Part shown: piece by piece, positions 7,093 through 13,952 of the stretch | How the letters are laid out: every line of letters starts with the position of its first letter | Position numbering within the stretch: the first letter of the stretch is position 1 | DNA from: JBIOYL01 sp044870185 | Lineage (GTDB): Bacteria > Actinomycetota > CALGFH01 | Assembly (NCBI GenBank): GCA_044870185.1 | Contig: JBIOYL010000309.1 | Location: forward strand, 1 to 18,747 | Length of the DNA: 18,747 bases | Direction of reading: 5' to 3' | Notes under the pieces: model-generated | Seen by the model: the letters and a program-made list of their open reading frames with translations, nothing else | The model's database searches: none | Told to the model about the DNA's origin: nothing | Made by a program: the position numbers and the translations under genes

Positions 7093-7120
7093 TGGAGCTG
7101 GCGGGGGACTCGAATCCCAA
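7093..7120 (-). other. tmRNA (ssrA) 3'-end-like fragment, possible attachment-site relic
   Basis: Read on the minus strand this ends TTCGAGTCCCCCGCCAGCTCCA. It carries a T-loop motif (TTCGAGT) followed by CGCCAGCTCCA, identical to the last 11 bases of E. coli tmRNA before its final CCA. The next bases are GAT, not CCA, and the preceding sequence shows no tag-peptide ORF, pseudoknots or matching 5' acceptor strand, so this is not an ssrA gene. Integrases often use the ssrA 3' end and leave such a scrap at an island border. No integrase gene is visible. The match is short and chance cannot be excluded. Confidence 0.4.
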
Positions 7121-7131
7121 CCTGCTGCTCA

Positions 7132-7177
7132 CAAGACAGCCGCCAGTTGTCTGTGAGTCCTGAAGCATGCTGTCTTG
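7132..7177. repeat. 9-bp perfect inverted repeat
   Basis: CAAGACAGC (7132-7140) is repeated inverted as GCTGTCTTG (7169-7177) with 28 bp between. A nested copy, AGACA (7134-7138) against TGTCT (7148-7152), allows an alternative smaller hairpin. It lies upstream of the minus-strand module and could be an operator or an element-end relic. Confidence 0.6.
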
Positions 7178-7197
7178 CAGGTCGGGTCGGGTGGCCC

Positions 7198-7219
7198 TGA
7201 CCGGGAACTGACCGGGAAC
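7198..7219. repeat. 11-bp perfect tandem duplication
   Basis: TGACCGGGAAC occurs twice in direct succession (7198-7208 and 7209-7219). The 11-bp spacing is about one helical turn, as for a protein binding two sites on the same face. No gene start is close on the plus strand. Confidence 0.75.
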
Positions 7220-7291
7220 TCCCAGTCCTGTCGGACGAGGTGTACCGTGCGATCCGCTACGGCGGCGACTACCCAACATGCTGGACGTCGA

Positions 7292-7465
7292 CGGGAGGCC
7301 GAGCGCGCGGTGCTGCCGGATGGTTGGTCCGACATGTCCGGCCTGCGGCCGGCTGGCGCGTGCCCCGTCCTTCCCAGCATCGGCGGCCTCGGCCGGCCGG
7401 TCACGGAGATCGCCGCCGGGCTGCCCGCCATGGAGCGGATGCCCGGCGAGGCCGCCCATGCCTGA
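7292..7465 (+). pseudogene. Possible 3' remnant of an ORF overlapping the dehydrogenase start
   Basis: One frame reads EAERAVLPDGWSDM ... VLPSIGGLGRPVTEIAAGLP then AMERMPGEAAHA and stops at 7465, overlapping the next gene's ATG (7458) by 8 bp. Third positions from about 7361 are almost all G/C, as in true genes here. Such an overlap is typical of an operon, so the tail may be what is left of a gene once coupled to the dehydrogenase. I do not recognise the protein, and the 5' part has no coding signature. Confidence 0.3.
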
Positions 7466-8462
7466 CCGTCCGGCCGTGCTGGTCACCCGCCGGCTGCCCG
7501 AGCCGGTCATGGCCGCCCTGCGTGCCCGCTGCGACGCCGACGTGTGGGAGGGGGACGGGGCCATGCCACGCGCCGAGCTGCTCGCCCGGGTCGCCGGTAA
7601 GGCGGGGCTGCTCGCGCTGCTCACCGAGCGCGTCGACGCCGAGGTGCTGGACGCCGCCGGCGGGGGGCTCACGGTGGTCGCCAACCATGCGGTCGGGGTC
7701 GACAACGTCGACGTCGCCGCGTGCAGCCGGCGCGGGGTGCTGGTCACCAACACGCCGGACGTGCTGACCGAGACCACCGCCGACCTCGCCTTCGCGCTGC
7801 TGCTCGCCTGCGCCCGCCGGGTCGCCGAGGCCGACCGCTTCGTGCGCTCCGGCACGCCCTGGATCTGGGGGCCCGAGTTCATGCTCGGCCACGACCTGTG
7901 GGGCAGGGTGCTCGGCATCGTGGGCCTGGGACGCATCGGCCAGGCGGTGGCACGCCGGGCGGCCGGCTTCGGCATGACCGTGGTCTACCACAACCCCAAG
8001 CCGGCGCCGCCCGAGCGGGAGCGGGCGCTCGGGGTGCGCTACCGGCCGTTCGACGACCTGCTCGCCGAGGCCGACTTCGTCTCCGTCCACGCGCCGCTCA
8101 GCCAGGCGACCTGGCACCTGTTCGGCGCCGAGCAGTTCCGGCGCATGAAGTCCGGCGCGGTGCTGGTCAACACCGCCCGCGGCCCGCTGGTGGACGAGGC
8201 GGCGCTGGCCGCCGCCCTGCGGCGCGGCGAGCTGTTCGCCGCCGGCCTGGACGTGTTCGAGCGCGAGCCGGAGGTGGAGGTGGCCCTGCTCGATCTCGAC
8301 AACGTCACGTTGCTGCCCCATTTGGGCAGCGCCACCGTTCAGACCCGCACGGCCATGGGTATGCTGGCGGTCGCCAACCTGGTTGCCGCGCTGGAGGGGC
8401 GGCGGCCGCCCAACCTGGTCAACGGTGAGGTGTGGCAGGGGCAGGATCCGACCCGCACATGA
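7458..8462 (+). CDS. D-isomer-specific 2-hydroxyacid dehydrogenase (glyoxylate/hydroxypyruvate reductase type)
   Basis: This 334-residue NAD(P)-dependent enzyme reduces a 2-oxoacid such as glyoxylate or hydroxypyruvate to the D-2-hydroxyacid. The N-terminal catalytic half carries VVANHAVGVDNVDV and VTNTPDVLTETTADLAFALL, both typical of the GyaR/GRHPR group. The Rossmann loop is GLGRIG (residues 156-161) with strand end VVYHNPKPAP. The catalytic triad is complete: R241 in VNTARGPLVDE, E270 in FEREPEVE, H288 in LLPHLGSAT. ATG at 7458 begins MPDRPAVLVTRRLPEPV, where family homology starts; the preceding GGCGAGG is a weak ribosome binding site, suggesting coupling to whatever was upstream. It could in principle work on the acid chemistry of the upstream FAD dehydrogenase, but the two genes are separated by the decayed island, so no link is shown. 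Confidence 0.9.
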   Translation: MPDRPAVLVTRRLPEPVMAALRARCDADVWEGDGAMPRAELLARVAGKAGLLALLTERVDAEVLDAAGGGLTVVANHAVGVDNVDVAACSRRGVLVTNTPDVLTETTADLAFALLLACARRVAEADRFVRSGTPWIWGPEFMLGHDLWGRVLGIVGLGRIGQAVARRAAGFGMTVVYHNPKPAPPERERALGVRYRPFDDLLAEADFVSVHAPLSQATWHLFGAEQFRRMKSGAVLVNTARGPLVDEAALAAALRRGELFAAGLDVFEREPEVEVALLDLDNVTLLPHLGSATVQTRTAMGMLAVANLVAALEGRRPPNLVNGEVWQGQDPTRT

Positions 8463-8621
8463 TGGCCGAACCCGGCGTGACGGCCCGAGCCGCGCGTGAC
8501 GGCCCGACCGCGGGTGCGGGGCCCGCCCGACGTGATCCAGGGTGGCCACTTCTGCGATCCTTGGCGCGACCGGCGGCCCCGCCGGCCCTGAGCAGGACCG
8601 CTGGAAGGGAGCGGACAGACA
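8463..8621 (+). promoter_or_regulatory. Spacer before pgmB with short repeats and a 16-bp palindrome
   Basis: The 159 bp hold two copies of CGTGACGGCCCGA (within about 8477-8512) and a perfect palindrome, CCGGCGGCCCCGCCGG (8570-8585). The ribosome binding site for pgmB is GGAAGGGA, ending about 12 bp before ATG 8622. The gap and palindrome suggest pgmB-GH65 may have its own promoter or operator, but no consensus -35/-10 pair is evident. Confidence 0.35.
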
Positions 8622-9506
8622 ATGCGCTTTCGCGGCGCGATCTTCGACATCGACGGGGTGCTGGTCGACTCGCCCCATGAGCGCGCCTGGGCGGAGTCGC
8701 TCGAGCAGCTCATGGCCACCGACTGGCGGGCCGTGCGGCCCCAGACCAGCTACCGGCCGGAACGCTTCACCCCGACCTTCTACCAGGAGGTGGTGGCCGG
8801 CAAGCCGCGCCTGGCCGGGGCGCGCGCGGCCCTGGAGGCTTTCGGTGTGCCCGACCTGGACCGCCGCGCCAGCCAGTACGGCGACCGCAAGCAGCAGCGG
8901 GTCGTCGAGCTGATCCAGGCGGGCGAGTTCCGCGCCTTCCCGGATGCGCTGTGCTTCCTGCTGGCCGTCAGGGCGATGGGGATCCGCAGCGCAGCGGCGT
9001 CGTCGTCCAAGAACGCCAAGCTGCTGCTCGAGCGCATCCGGCTCGACCGCTTCGCCGCCGGCTCCGCCGCCGCCGGGCGGCTCGGCCACGGACTCGTGGC
9101 GGGCGGGCTGACGCTGCTCGACGCCTTCGACGCCGACGTCACCGGCCGCGACTTCCCCCGCGGCAAACCCGACCCGGCGATCTTCCTCGCCGCCGCCGCC
9201 GAGCTCGCCCTGCCGCCACCCGCCTGCTTCGTCGTGGAGGACGCCCGCTCCGGCGTGCAGGCGGCCAGGGCGGCCGGCATGGCCGCCCTCGGCGTGGCCC
9301 GCCTCGGTGACGAGGCCCTGCTGCGCGGTGCCGGCGCCGACCTGGTCGTGGCCACGCTGGACGAGGTCGACCTCGAGGCGCTGGCCGCCGGCCGCCTCGC
9401 CGCCCACCTGGCCGGCCAGGCGCGCGGGCGGGCCGCCGTGCAGGCGCACGGGCCGGCCGCCGGCCAGGCGCGTGGGCCGGCCAGCGTGCAGGAGCAGGCC
9501 CGATGA
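8622..9506 (+). CDS. pgmB: Beta-phosphoglucomutase-family HAD phosphatase/mutase
   Basis: The protein (294 aa) should convert beta-glucose 1-phosphate, released by the neighbouring GH65 enzyme, to glucose 6-phosphate. HAD motifs are complete: nucleophile D9 and acid/base D11 in IFDIDGVLVDS; motif II in ASSSKNAKLLLERI (residues 126-139), close to the ASASKNGPFLLERM of Lactococcus beta-PGM; K182 in GKPDPAIF; E206/D207 in VVEDARSGVQAARAAG. It is longer than the usual 220-260 residues, partly from an Ala/Gly/Gln-rich tail after residue 264 (two 16-residue repeats). Its last bases overlap the GH65 start (ATGA, 9503-9506), so the two are translationally coupled. The same pairing occurs in Mycobacterium (Rv3400-Rv3401, from memory). 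The mutase assignment rests on the SKN motif plus context. Confidence 0.88.
   Translation: MRFRGAIFDIDGVLVDSPHERAWAESLEQLMATDWRAVRPQTSYRPERFTPTFYQEVVAGKPRLAGARAALEAFGVPDLDRRASQYGDRKQQRVVELIQAGEFRAFPDALCFLLAVRAMGIRSAAASSSKNAKLLLERIRLDRFAAGSAAAGRLGHGLVAGGLTLLDAFDADVTGRDFPRGKPDPAIFLAAAAELALPPPACFVVEDARSGVQAARAAGMAALGVARLGDEALLRGAGADLVVATLDEVDLEALAAGRLAAHLAGQARGRAAVQAHGPAAGQARGPASVQEQAR
9411..9505 (+). repeat. 48-bp tandem repeat encoding the PgmB C-terminal tail
   Basis: GCCGGCCAGGCGCG recurs at 9411 and 9459, beginning two 48-bp units of which the second is slightly diverged. They encode AGQARGRAAVQAHGPA and AGQARGPASVQEQAR. The tail lies beyond the HAD fold and has low complexity. The sequence GCGCACGGG also occurs in the glnD repeat. 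Confidence 0.75.
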
Positions 9507-11905
9507 GCGCCTGGTCGCTCGCCTACGAGGGCTTCGAGCCGGGCCTGCAGGGCCTGCGGGAGGCGCTGTGCACGCTCGGCAACGGCTACTTCGCGACCCG
9601 GGGGGCCGTTCCCGAGGCACGTGCCGACGAGGTCAACTACCCCGGCACCTACGTCGCCGGCCTGTACAACCGCCTCGTGACCTCGATCGCCGGCCACACG
9701 GTCGAGAACGAGGACATGGTCAACCTGCCGAACTGGCTGTCGCTGCGCGTGCGGGTCGAGGACGGGCCGTGGCTCGACGTGGGCTCGGTCGAGCTGCTCG
9801 ACCACCGCCAGGAGCTCGACCTGCGCAGGGGCGTGCTCACCCGGCTGGTGCGCTGGCGCGACGAGCGCGGGCGCATCACCCGGCTGTCCCAGCGCCGCTT
9901 CGTGCACATGGCGAGCGCCCACCTGGCCGGCCTGGAGACCACGATCACGGCCGAGAACTGGGCGGGGACGGTCGAGGTGTGGTCGGGGCTGGACGGCCGG
10001 GTGACCAACTCCGGGGTCGCCCGCTACCGTGCGCTCGCCGACCGTCACCTCGACGTGCTCGACGCCGGGGCGGGCGGTGACGAGATCGTCGAGCTGGTGG
10101 TCGAGACCAACCAGTCGCACGTGCGCGTCGCCCAGGCGGCCCGCACCCGAGCGTTGCGCGACGGCCGGCCGGTGGCGGTCGAACGCCGCGTGGCCGGCGA
10201 GCCGGGCTACGTCGCCCATGCGCTCACGATCCCAGTCGAGGCGGGCCGGGCGGTGACCGTCGAGAAGATCGTCACGCTGTACACGTCCCGGGACCGCGCG
10301 ATCTCCGAGCCGCGGCTGGACGCCCGGATCGCGCTCGAGCGGACCAGGAGCTTCGTGGACCTGCTCGAGCGCCACACCCGCGTCTGGAAGCTCCTGTGGG
10401 ACCGCTACGGCATCGCCCTGGACGGCAACAACCACGTCGAGCTCGTGCTGCACCTGCACATCTTCCACCTGCTGCAGACGGTGTCGCCCCTCACCATGGA
10501 CCTCGACGTCGGCGTGCCCGCCCGCGGGCTGCACGGCGAGGCCTACCGCGGCCACATCTTCTGGGACGAGCTGTTCATCTTCCCGTTCCTGAACTTCGAG
10601 AACCCGGCGCTCAGCCAGGCCCTGCTCGCCTACCGCCAGCGCCGCCTCGACGTGGCCCGCCAGCTGGCCCGCGAGGCAGGCTACGAGGGGGCGATGTTCC
10701 CGTGGCAAAGTGGCAGCAACGGGCGCGAGGAGACCCAGCGCCTGCACCTCAACCCGCGCTCGGGCCGCTGGCTGCCGGACAACTCCCGCCTGCAGCGCCA
10801 CGTCAACATCGCCGTCGCCTACAACATCTGGCAGCACTACCAGGTGACCGGCAACCTCGAGTTCCTGCGCTACCGCGGCGGGGGGATCCTGATCGAGATC
10901 GCCCGCTTCTGGGCGAGCATCGCCAGCTACAACCCGGCGCTGGACCGCTTCGAGATCCGCGGGGTCATGGGGCCGGACGAGTACCACGACGCCTACCCGG
11001 ACTCCGACCGGCCCGGCCTGGACAACAACGCCTACACCAACGTGATGGCGGTGTGGGTGCTGCTGCGCGCGCTGGAGATGCTCGAGCTGCTGCCGGCCCA
11101 CTACCGCGCCGAGCTGGCCGAGGAGCTCGACCTGGCCGCCGAGGAGCTCGACCTGTGGCACGAGATCACCCGCAAGATGGTCGTCCCCTTCCACGACGAC
11201 GGGATCATCAGCCAGTTCGAGGGCTACGGCGACCTGGAGGAGCTCGACTGGACGCTGTACGTGGAGAAGTACGGCGACCTCCAGCGGCTCGACCGCATCC
11301 TGGAGGCGGAGGGCGACTCCACCAACCGCTACCAGGTCTCCAAGCAGGCCGACGTGCTCATGCTGCTGTACCTGCTGTCCGGCGACGAGCTGCGCGAGCT
11401 GCTCGGCCGGCTCGGCTACGCGCTCGCGCCCGACGCGCTGGCCCGGACCGTCGCCTACTACCTGGCCCGCACCTCGCACGGGTCGACCCTGTCGAGCGTC
11501 GTGCACGCCTGGGTGCTGGCCCGGTCCGACCGCAAACGCTCCTGGGAGCTGCTCGCCCGGGCGTTGGACAGCGACATCGCCGACGTCCAGGGCGGCACCA
11601 CCGCCGAGGGCATCCACCTGGGGGCGATGGCCGGCACGGTCGACCTCGTGCTGCGCTGCCTGTCCGGCATGGAGGCGCGCGGGGACATGCTGCGCTTCAA
11701 CCCGATGCTGCCCGACGAGCTGCCCCAGCTCGGCTTCAGCGTGCACTACCGTGCCAACCGGGTCGACGTCGACATCAGCAAGGAGCGCCTGCGCGCCAGC
11801 GTGCGCCCCGGCCGCGGACCGGCGATCAAGCTCGGCATGGGCAACCGGCTCATCCACCTGGGGCCGGGCGACAGCGTCGAGCTCGTCCTGGACCGCCCGG
11901 ACTGA
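9503..11905 (+). CDS. Glycoside hydrolase family 65 disaccharide phosphorylase (trehalose/maltose/kojibiose type)
   Basis: This 800-residue protein has the full GH65 layout: an N-terminal beta-sandwich (LREALCTLGNGYFATRGAVP; YPGTYVAGLYNRL), a linker, the (alpha/alpha)6 barrel and a short C-terminal beta domain. The catalytic general acid is E493 in IRGVMGPDEYHDAY, at the position of Glu487 in Lactobacillus maltose phosphorylase. RGLHGEAYRGHIFWDELFIF lines the sugar site. KQADVLMLLYL, the HGSTLS motif and GGTTAEGIHLGAMAGT form the phosphate and active-site loops, arguing for phosphorolysis rather than hydrolysis. The product would be beta-glucose 1-phosphate plus glucose or another acceptor, feeding the coupled PgmB. 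Which disaccharide is used cannot be read from sequence. It is cytoplasmic (no signal peptide); no sugar transporter is in the window, which fits an internal substrate such as trehalose. Confidence 0.92.
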   Translation: MSAWSLAYEGFEPGLQGLREALCTLGNGYFATRGAVPEARADEVNYPGTYVAGLYNRLVTSIAGHTVENEDMVNLPNWLSLRVRVEDGPWLDVGSVELLDHRQELDLRRGVLTRLVRWRDERGRITRLSQRRFVHMASAHLAGLETTITAENWAGTVEVWSGLDGRVTNSGVARYRALADRHLDVLDAGAGGDEIVELVVETNQSHVRVAQAARTRALRDGRPVAVERRVAGEPGYVAHALTIPVEAGRAVTVEKIVTLYTSRDRAISEPRLDARIALERTRSFVDLLERHTRVWKLLWDRYGIALDGNNHVELVLHLHIFHLLQTVSPLTMDLDVGVPARGLHGEAYRGHIFWDELFIFPFLNFENPALSQALLAYRQRRLDVARQLAREAGYEGAMFPWQSGSNGREETQRLHLNPRSGRWLPDNSRLQRHVNIAVAYNIWQHYQVTGNLEFLRYRGGGILIEIARFWASIASYNPALDRFEIRGVMGPDEYHDAYPDSDRPGLDNNAYTNVMAVWVLLRALEMLELLPAHYRAELAEELDLAAEELDLWHEITRKMVVPFHDDGIISQFEGYGDLEELDWTLYVEKYGDLQRLDRILEAEGDSTNRYQVSKQADVLMLLYLLSGDELRELLGRLGYALAPDALARTVAYYLARTSHGSTLSSVVHAWVLARSDRKRSWELLARALDSDIADVQGGTTAEGIHLGAMAGTVDLVLRCLSGMEARGDMLRFNPMLPDELPQLGFSVHYRANRVDVDISKERLRASVRPGRGPAIKLGMGNRLIHLGPGDSVELVLDRPD

Positions 11906-11960
11906 GCCGGCCCGGGCCGGCGCCGGGCCGGCGCCGGGCCGCGCCGGCGCCGAGGCCGGG
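11906..11960. terminator. GC-rich palindromic tandem repeat downstream of the GH65 gene
   Basis: Immediately after the stop comes the palindrome CCGGCCCGGGCCGG (11907-11920), running into CCGGGCCGGCG repeated at 11912 and 11923 with a degenerate third unit from 11934. It lies between convergent genes and could fold into strong hairpins on either strand, so a bidirectional terminator is likely. No T-run is present. Confidence 0.5.
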
Positions 11961-12009
11961 GCGGGCGGTGGCCCATCGCGGCCGGCGCCGAGGAGGTCGC
12001 CGGTGGCGG

Positions 12010-12819
12010 CTACTCGGAGGCGGGGCCGGTGAACGTGGGCGGCCGCTTGGCGCGCAGCGACGCGATGCCCTCGCGCACGTCGGGTCCTGAGAGCCCCATG
12101 AACTCCAGTGCCAGGGAGGCGTCGAAGATCGGCCCGGCGGTGCGCAGCCAGTTGTTGAGGGCGTACTTGGTCCAGCGGATCGCGCTCTGCGAGCCGCGGC
12201 TGAGCCGGCGGGCGACCGCGAGCGCGGTGGCGTGCAGCTCGTCGTCGTCCACGCACATCGACACCAGGCCGATGCGCTCGGCCTCCTCGCCCGAGACCGG
12301 GTCGCACAGCAGCAGGTAGTACTTGGCCTTGGCCATGCCACACAGCAGCGGCCAGACGATCGCGGCGTGGTCGCCGGCCGCCACCCCGAGCCGGGTGTGG
12401 CCGTCGATGATCCTGGCCGACCGGGCCGCGATCGAGATGTCGGCCAGCAGCCCGACGACCAGCCCGGCGCCCACGGCCGGGCCGTGCATGGCCGACACCA
12501 CCGGCTTGGAGCAGTCGAGCACGTTGTAGACGAGGTCGCGCGCCTCCTTCAGGACCCGGATGCGGGTGGCGAAGTCGTCCGCCATGGCCTCCACCAGGTC
12601 GAGGTCACCGCCGGCCGAGAAGGCCGGGCCGGCACCCCGCACGATGACGGCGCGCACGTCGGGGTCCCGGTCGATGTCCGGCCAGATCGCGGCCAGGTCG
12701 CGGTGCATCTCGGGGCCGGCAGCGTTGAGCTTGCCGGGGGCGTTCATCACGATCCGCAGGATGCCCTCCTCGGGCCGCTCCAGCTCCAGGCTCGCGTAGG
12801 CGGCGTAGCGATCGGTCAC
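12010..12819 (-). CDS. Crotonase-superfamily (enoyl-CoA hydratase/isomerase-like) protein with non-standard active site
   Basis: This 269-residue crotonase-fold protein should bind an acyl-CoA. The oxyanion-hole segments are present: GPAFSAGGDLDLVEAM (near residue 64) and AMHGPAVGAGLVVGLLADIS (near 110). An ungapped alignment to rat mitochondrial hydratase from KPV onward puts V121 where Glu144 should be and H141 where Glu164 should be, so both hydratase acids are missing. D150 in GVAAGDHAA falls about where 4-chlorobenzoyl-CoA dehalogenase has its nucleophile (GND, Asp145), though that enzyme's other features are not evident. Simple hydration is therefore doubtful and the reaction unknown. 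The start is GTG at 12819 behind a GGGGGAG ribosome site; the overlapping ATG reads into a stop after two codons. Its upstream neighbour on the same strand is the Asp-box protein, 119 bp away. Confidence 0.85.
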   Translation of the reverse strand: MTDRYAAYASLELERPEEGILRIVMNAPGKLNAAGPEMHRDLAAIWPDIDRDPDVRAVIVRGAGPAFSAGGDLDLVEAMADDFATRIRVLKEARDLVYNVLDCSKPVVSAMHGPAVGAGLVVGLLADISIAARSARIIDGHTRLGVAAGDHAAIVWPLLCGMAKAKYYLLLCDPVSGEEAERIGLVSMCVDDDELHATALAVARRLSRGSQSAIRWTKYALNNWLRTAGPIFDASLALEFMGLSGPDVREGIASLRAKRPPTFTGPASE

Positions 12820-12878
12820 GGCATCTCCCCCGGGTGCCGGCGCGCCCACCACCGCGCGCCGCTGCCCGTAGCCTACCC

Positions 12879-12901
12879 GCCGGCCGGCACTGCCGGCCGG
12901 C
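12879..12901 (-). terminator. Paired 10-bp palindromes between the Asp-box and crotonase genes
   Basis: GCCGGCCGGC occurs at 12879-12888 and 12892-12901 with 3 bp between. Each is self-complementary and they can pair with one another. They lie 38 bp beyond the stop of the minus-strand Asp-box gene and about 60 bp before the crotonase start, so they are a candidate terminator separating the two. Confidence 0.4.
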
Positions 12902-12938
12902 ACCGCCGGCACACCGCCAGACGCCCGCCGCCGGCCGG

Positions 12939-13850
12939 TCAGTCGGCCAGCAGCAGGCAGCGCACCGGCGGGAGCCGGCCGGCGACCTGCTCCCAGGTCC
13001 CCCCGGCGTCCTGGGAGGCGTACAGCTCGCCGGACGCGGTGCCGAACGCGACCGTCGGGCCGGCCGCGTCCAGGCAGGCCGTGTCGATGTTGGCCTCGAA
13101 CCACTCCGGCAGCCCGTCGCGGCAGCGCTCGAACGGCACGCCGGGCCCGGCCGCCAACGGCCGGCGGTACAGAGCTGCCTGGCCGCCACGCGGGCCGGTC
13201 GAGCACGACACCAGCACCGTGTCACCGGCCAGGGCGACGGCCCGGCAGTAGGTGGCGTGCAGCCCGGCGGTCTCGACCGCCCAGGTGCGGCCGGCGTCGC
13301 GGCTGTCGGCCAGCCCGCGGGCGGTCGCGGCCAGCAGCTGCGCCGGATCGTGGGGGTGGGCGAGCACCTGGTGCACGTCGGCGTCGATGTCGATCGTGGG
13401 TGTCCAGGTCCGCCCGCCGTCGGCTGAGCGCAGGATGCCGCCCACGTGGACGTTGACGTACCAGCTGCCGTCGGCCGCCGCGCTGATCGAGCGCACGTCG
13501 GGCGGCCCGCCCCAAGGCGTGTACCAGCGCTCGCGCCCCTCGGCCCGGTCGAACGACGCGACCGGTCGCAGCTCGTCCGCCTCCAGGCGGAGCAGGTGCG
13601 CGTCGGCGCTGCCGGCCAGGACCTCGCCGTCCGCCACGGCCAGGCAGTTCAGGCGCAGCGTGGGCGACGAGGCGACCGGCTGCCCGGCCCAGGCGCCCTC
13701 GCCGCGCCACAGCTCGTGTCCGTCGGCGACCGCCCAGGTGGCCCCGGCGCCGCGGGCAAGCGCCGTGACCGCGCGCCCGCCCAGGTGGGTGGTTGGCCGG
13801 CCGCCGAGCAGGTGGATGCCGTCGTCGGTGCCCGCCACGATCGTGCCCAT
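12939..13850 (-). CDS. Asp-box (BNR/sialidase-like) beta-propeller protein
   Basis: The ORF encodes 303 residues from ATG 13850 (GAGGGGG ribosome site 7-8 bp before). Three Asp-box motifs of the SxDxGxTW type are visible: SADGGRTW, SRDAGRTW and SQDAGGTW, each at a blade turn, with further blade-like strands before them (AVADGHELWRGEGAW, CLAVADGEVLAGSADAHLL). This is the fold of sialidase-like and YCF48-like propellers. It lacks the sialidase catalytic arginines and FRIP motif, so glycosidase activity is not supported; it is more likely a binding or scaffold propeller. No signal peptide or membrane segment is present. It is divergently transcribed from the first ECF sigma gene across 102 bp. 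Relatives are commonly annotated as WD40/YVTN/BNR-like repeat proteins or exo-alpha-sialidases. Confidence 0.8.
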   Translation of the reverse strand: MGTIVAGTDDGIHLLGGRPTTHLGGRAVTALARGAGATWAVADGHELWRGEGAWAGQPVASSPTLRLNCLAVADGEVLAGSADAHLLRLEADELRPVASFDRAEGRERWYTPWGGPPDVRSISAAADGSWYVNVHVGGILRSADGGRTWTPTIDIDADVHQVLAHPHDPAQLLAATARGLADSRDAGRTWAVETAGLHATYCRAVALAGDTVLVSCSTGPRGGQAALYRRPLAAGPGVPFERCRDGLPEWFEANIDTACLDAAGPTVAFGTASGELYASQDAGGTWEQVAGRLPPVRCLLLAD

Positions 13851-13952
13851 CGCAGCCCCCTCGCCTCGCTCCGTCGATCGTCCGCCAGTCGATTGTCCCC
13901 CAGAAGGATGCGCCCGAGGGTGCCGGCCGCGCCCGCCTGTACCATGCCGGCC
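13851..13952. promoter_or_regulatory. Divergent intergenic region, Asp-box gene and sigma factor 1
   Basis: The 102 bp between divergent starts must hold both promoters unless the transcripts are leaderless. The middle (about 13875-13908) is the least GC-rich part. I see no convincing -35/-10 pair, and no ribosome binding site before the sigma gene, which could therefore be leaderless. Confidence 0.35.

Larger units (their letters stand above)
7053..7457. other. 405-bp stretch without a confident gene
   Basis: This gap separates the toxin-antitoxin-like module from the hydroxyacid dehydrogenase. From left to right it holds a putative minus-strand -10 box, a 28-bp tmRNA-3'-end-like segment, a 9-bp inverted repeat, an 11-bp tandem duplication and the 3' end of a possible decayed ORF. 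Base composition rises from ordinary to very GC-rich between about 7200 and 7360. Confidence 0.6.

Noticed and set aside
7093..7175. A complete tRNA or tmRNA gene on the minus strand
   Set aside because: Only a T-arm and 3' acceptor strand are present; there is no D-arm, anticodon arm, matching 5' acceptor strand or tag-peptide reading frame.
9411..9505. CRISPR-like array from the regular GC-rich repeats
   Set aside because: Only two imperfect in-frame units without unique spacers, inside the pgmB coding sequence.
8780..12343. 1187-residue minus-strand open frame opposite pgmB and GH65
   Set aside because: Both plus-strand genes have complete catalytic motifs; the antisense frame has none and runs into the crotonase gene in the wrong frame.
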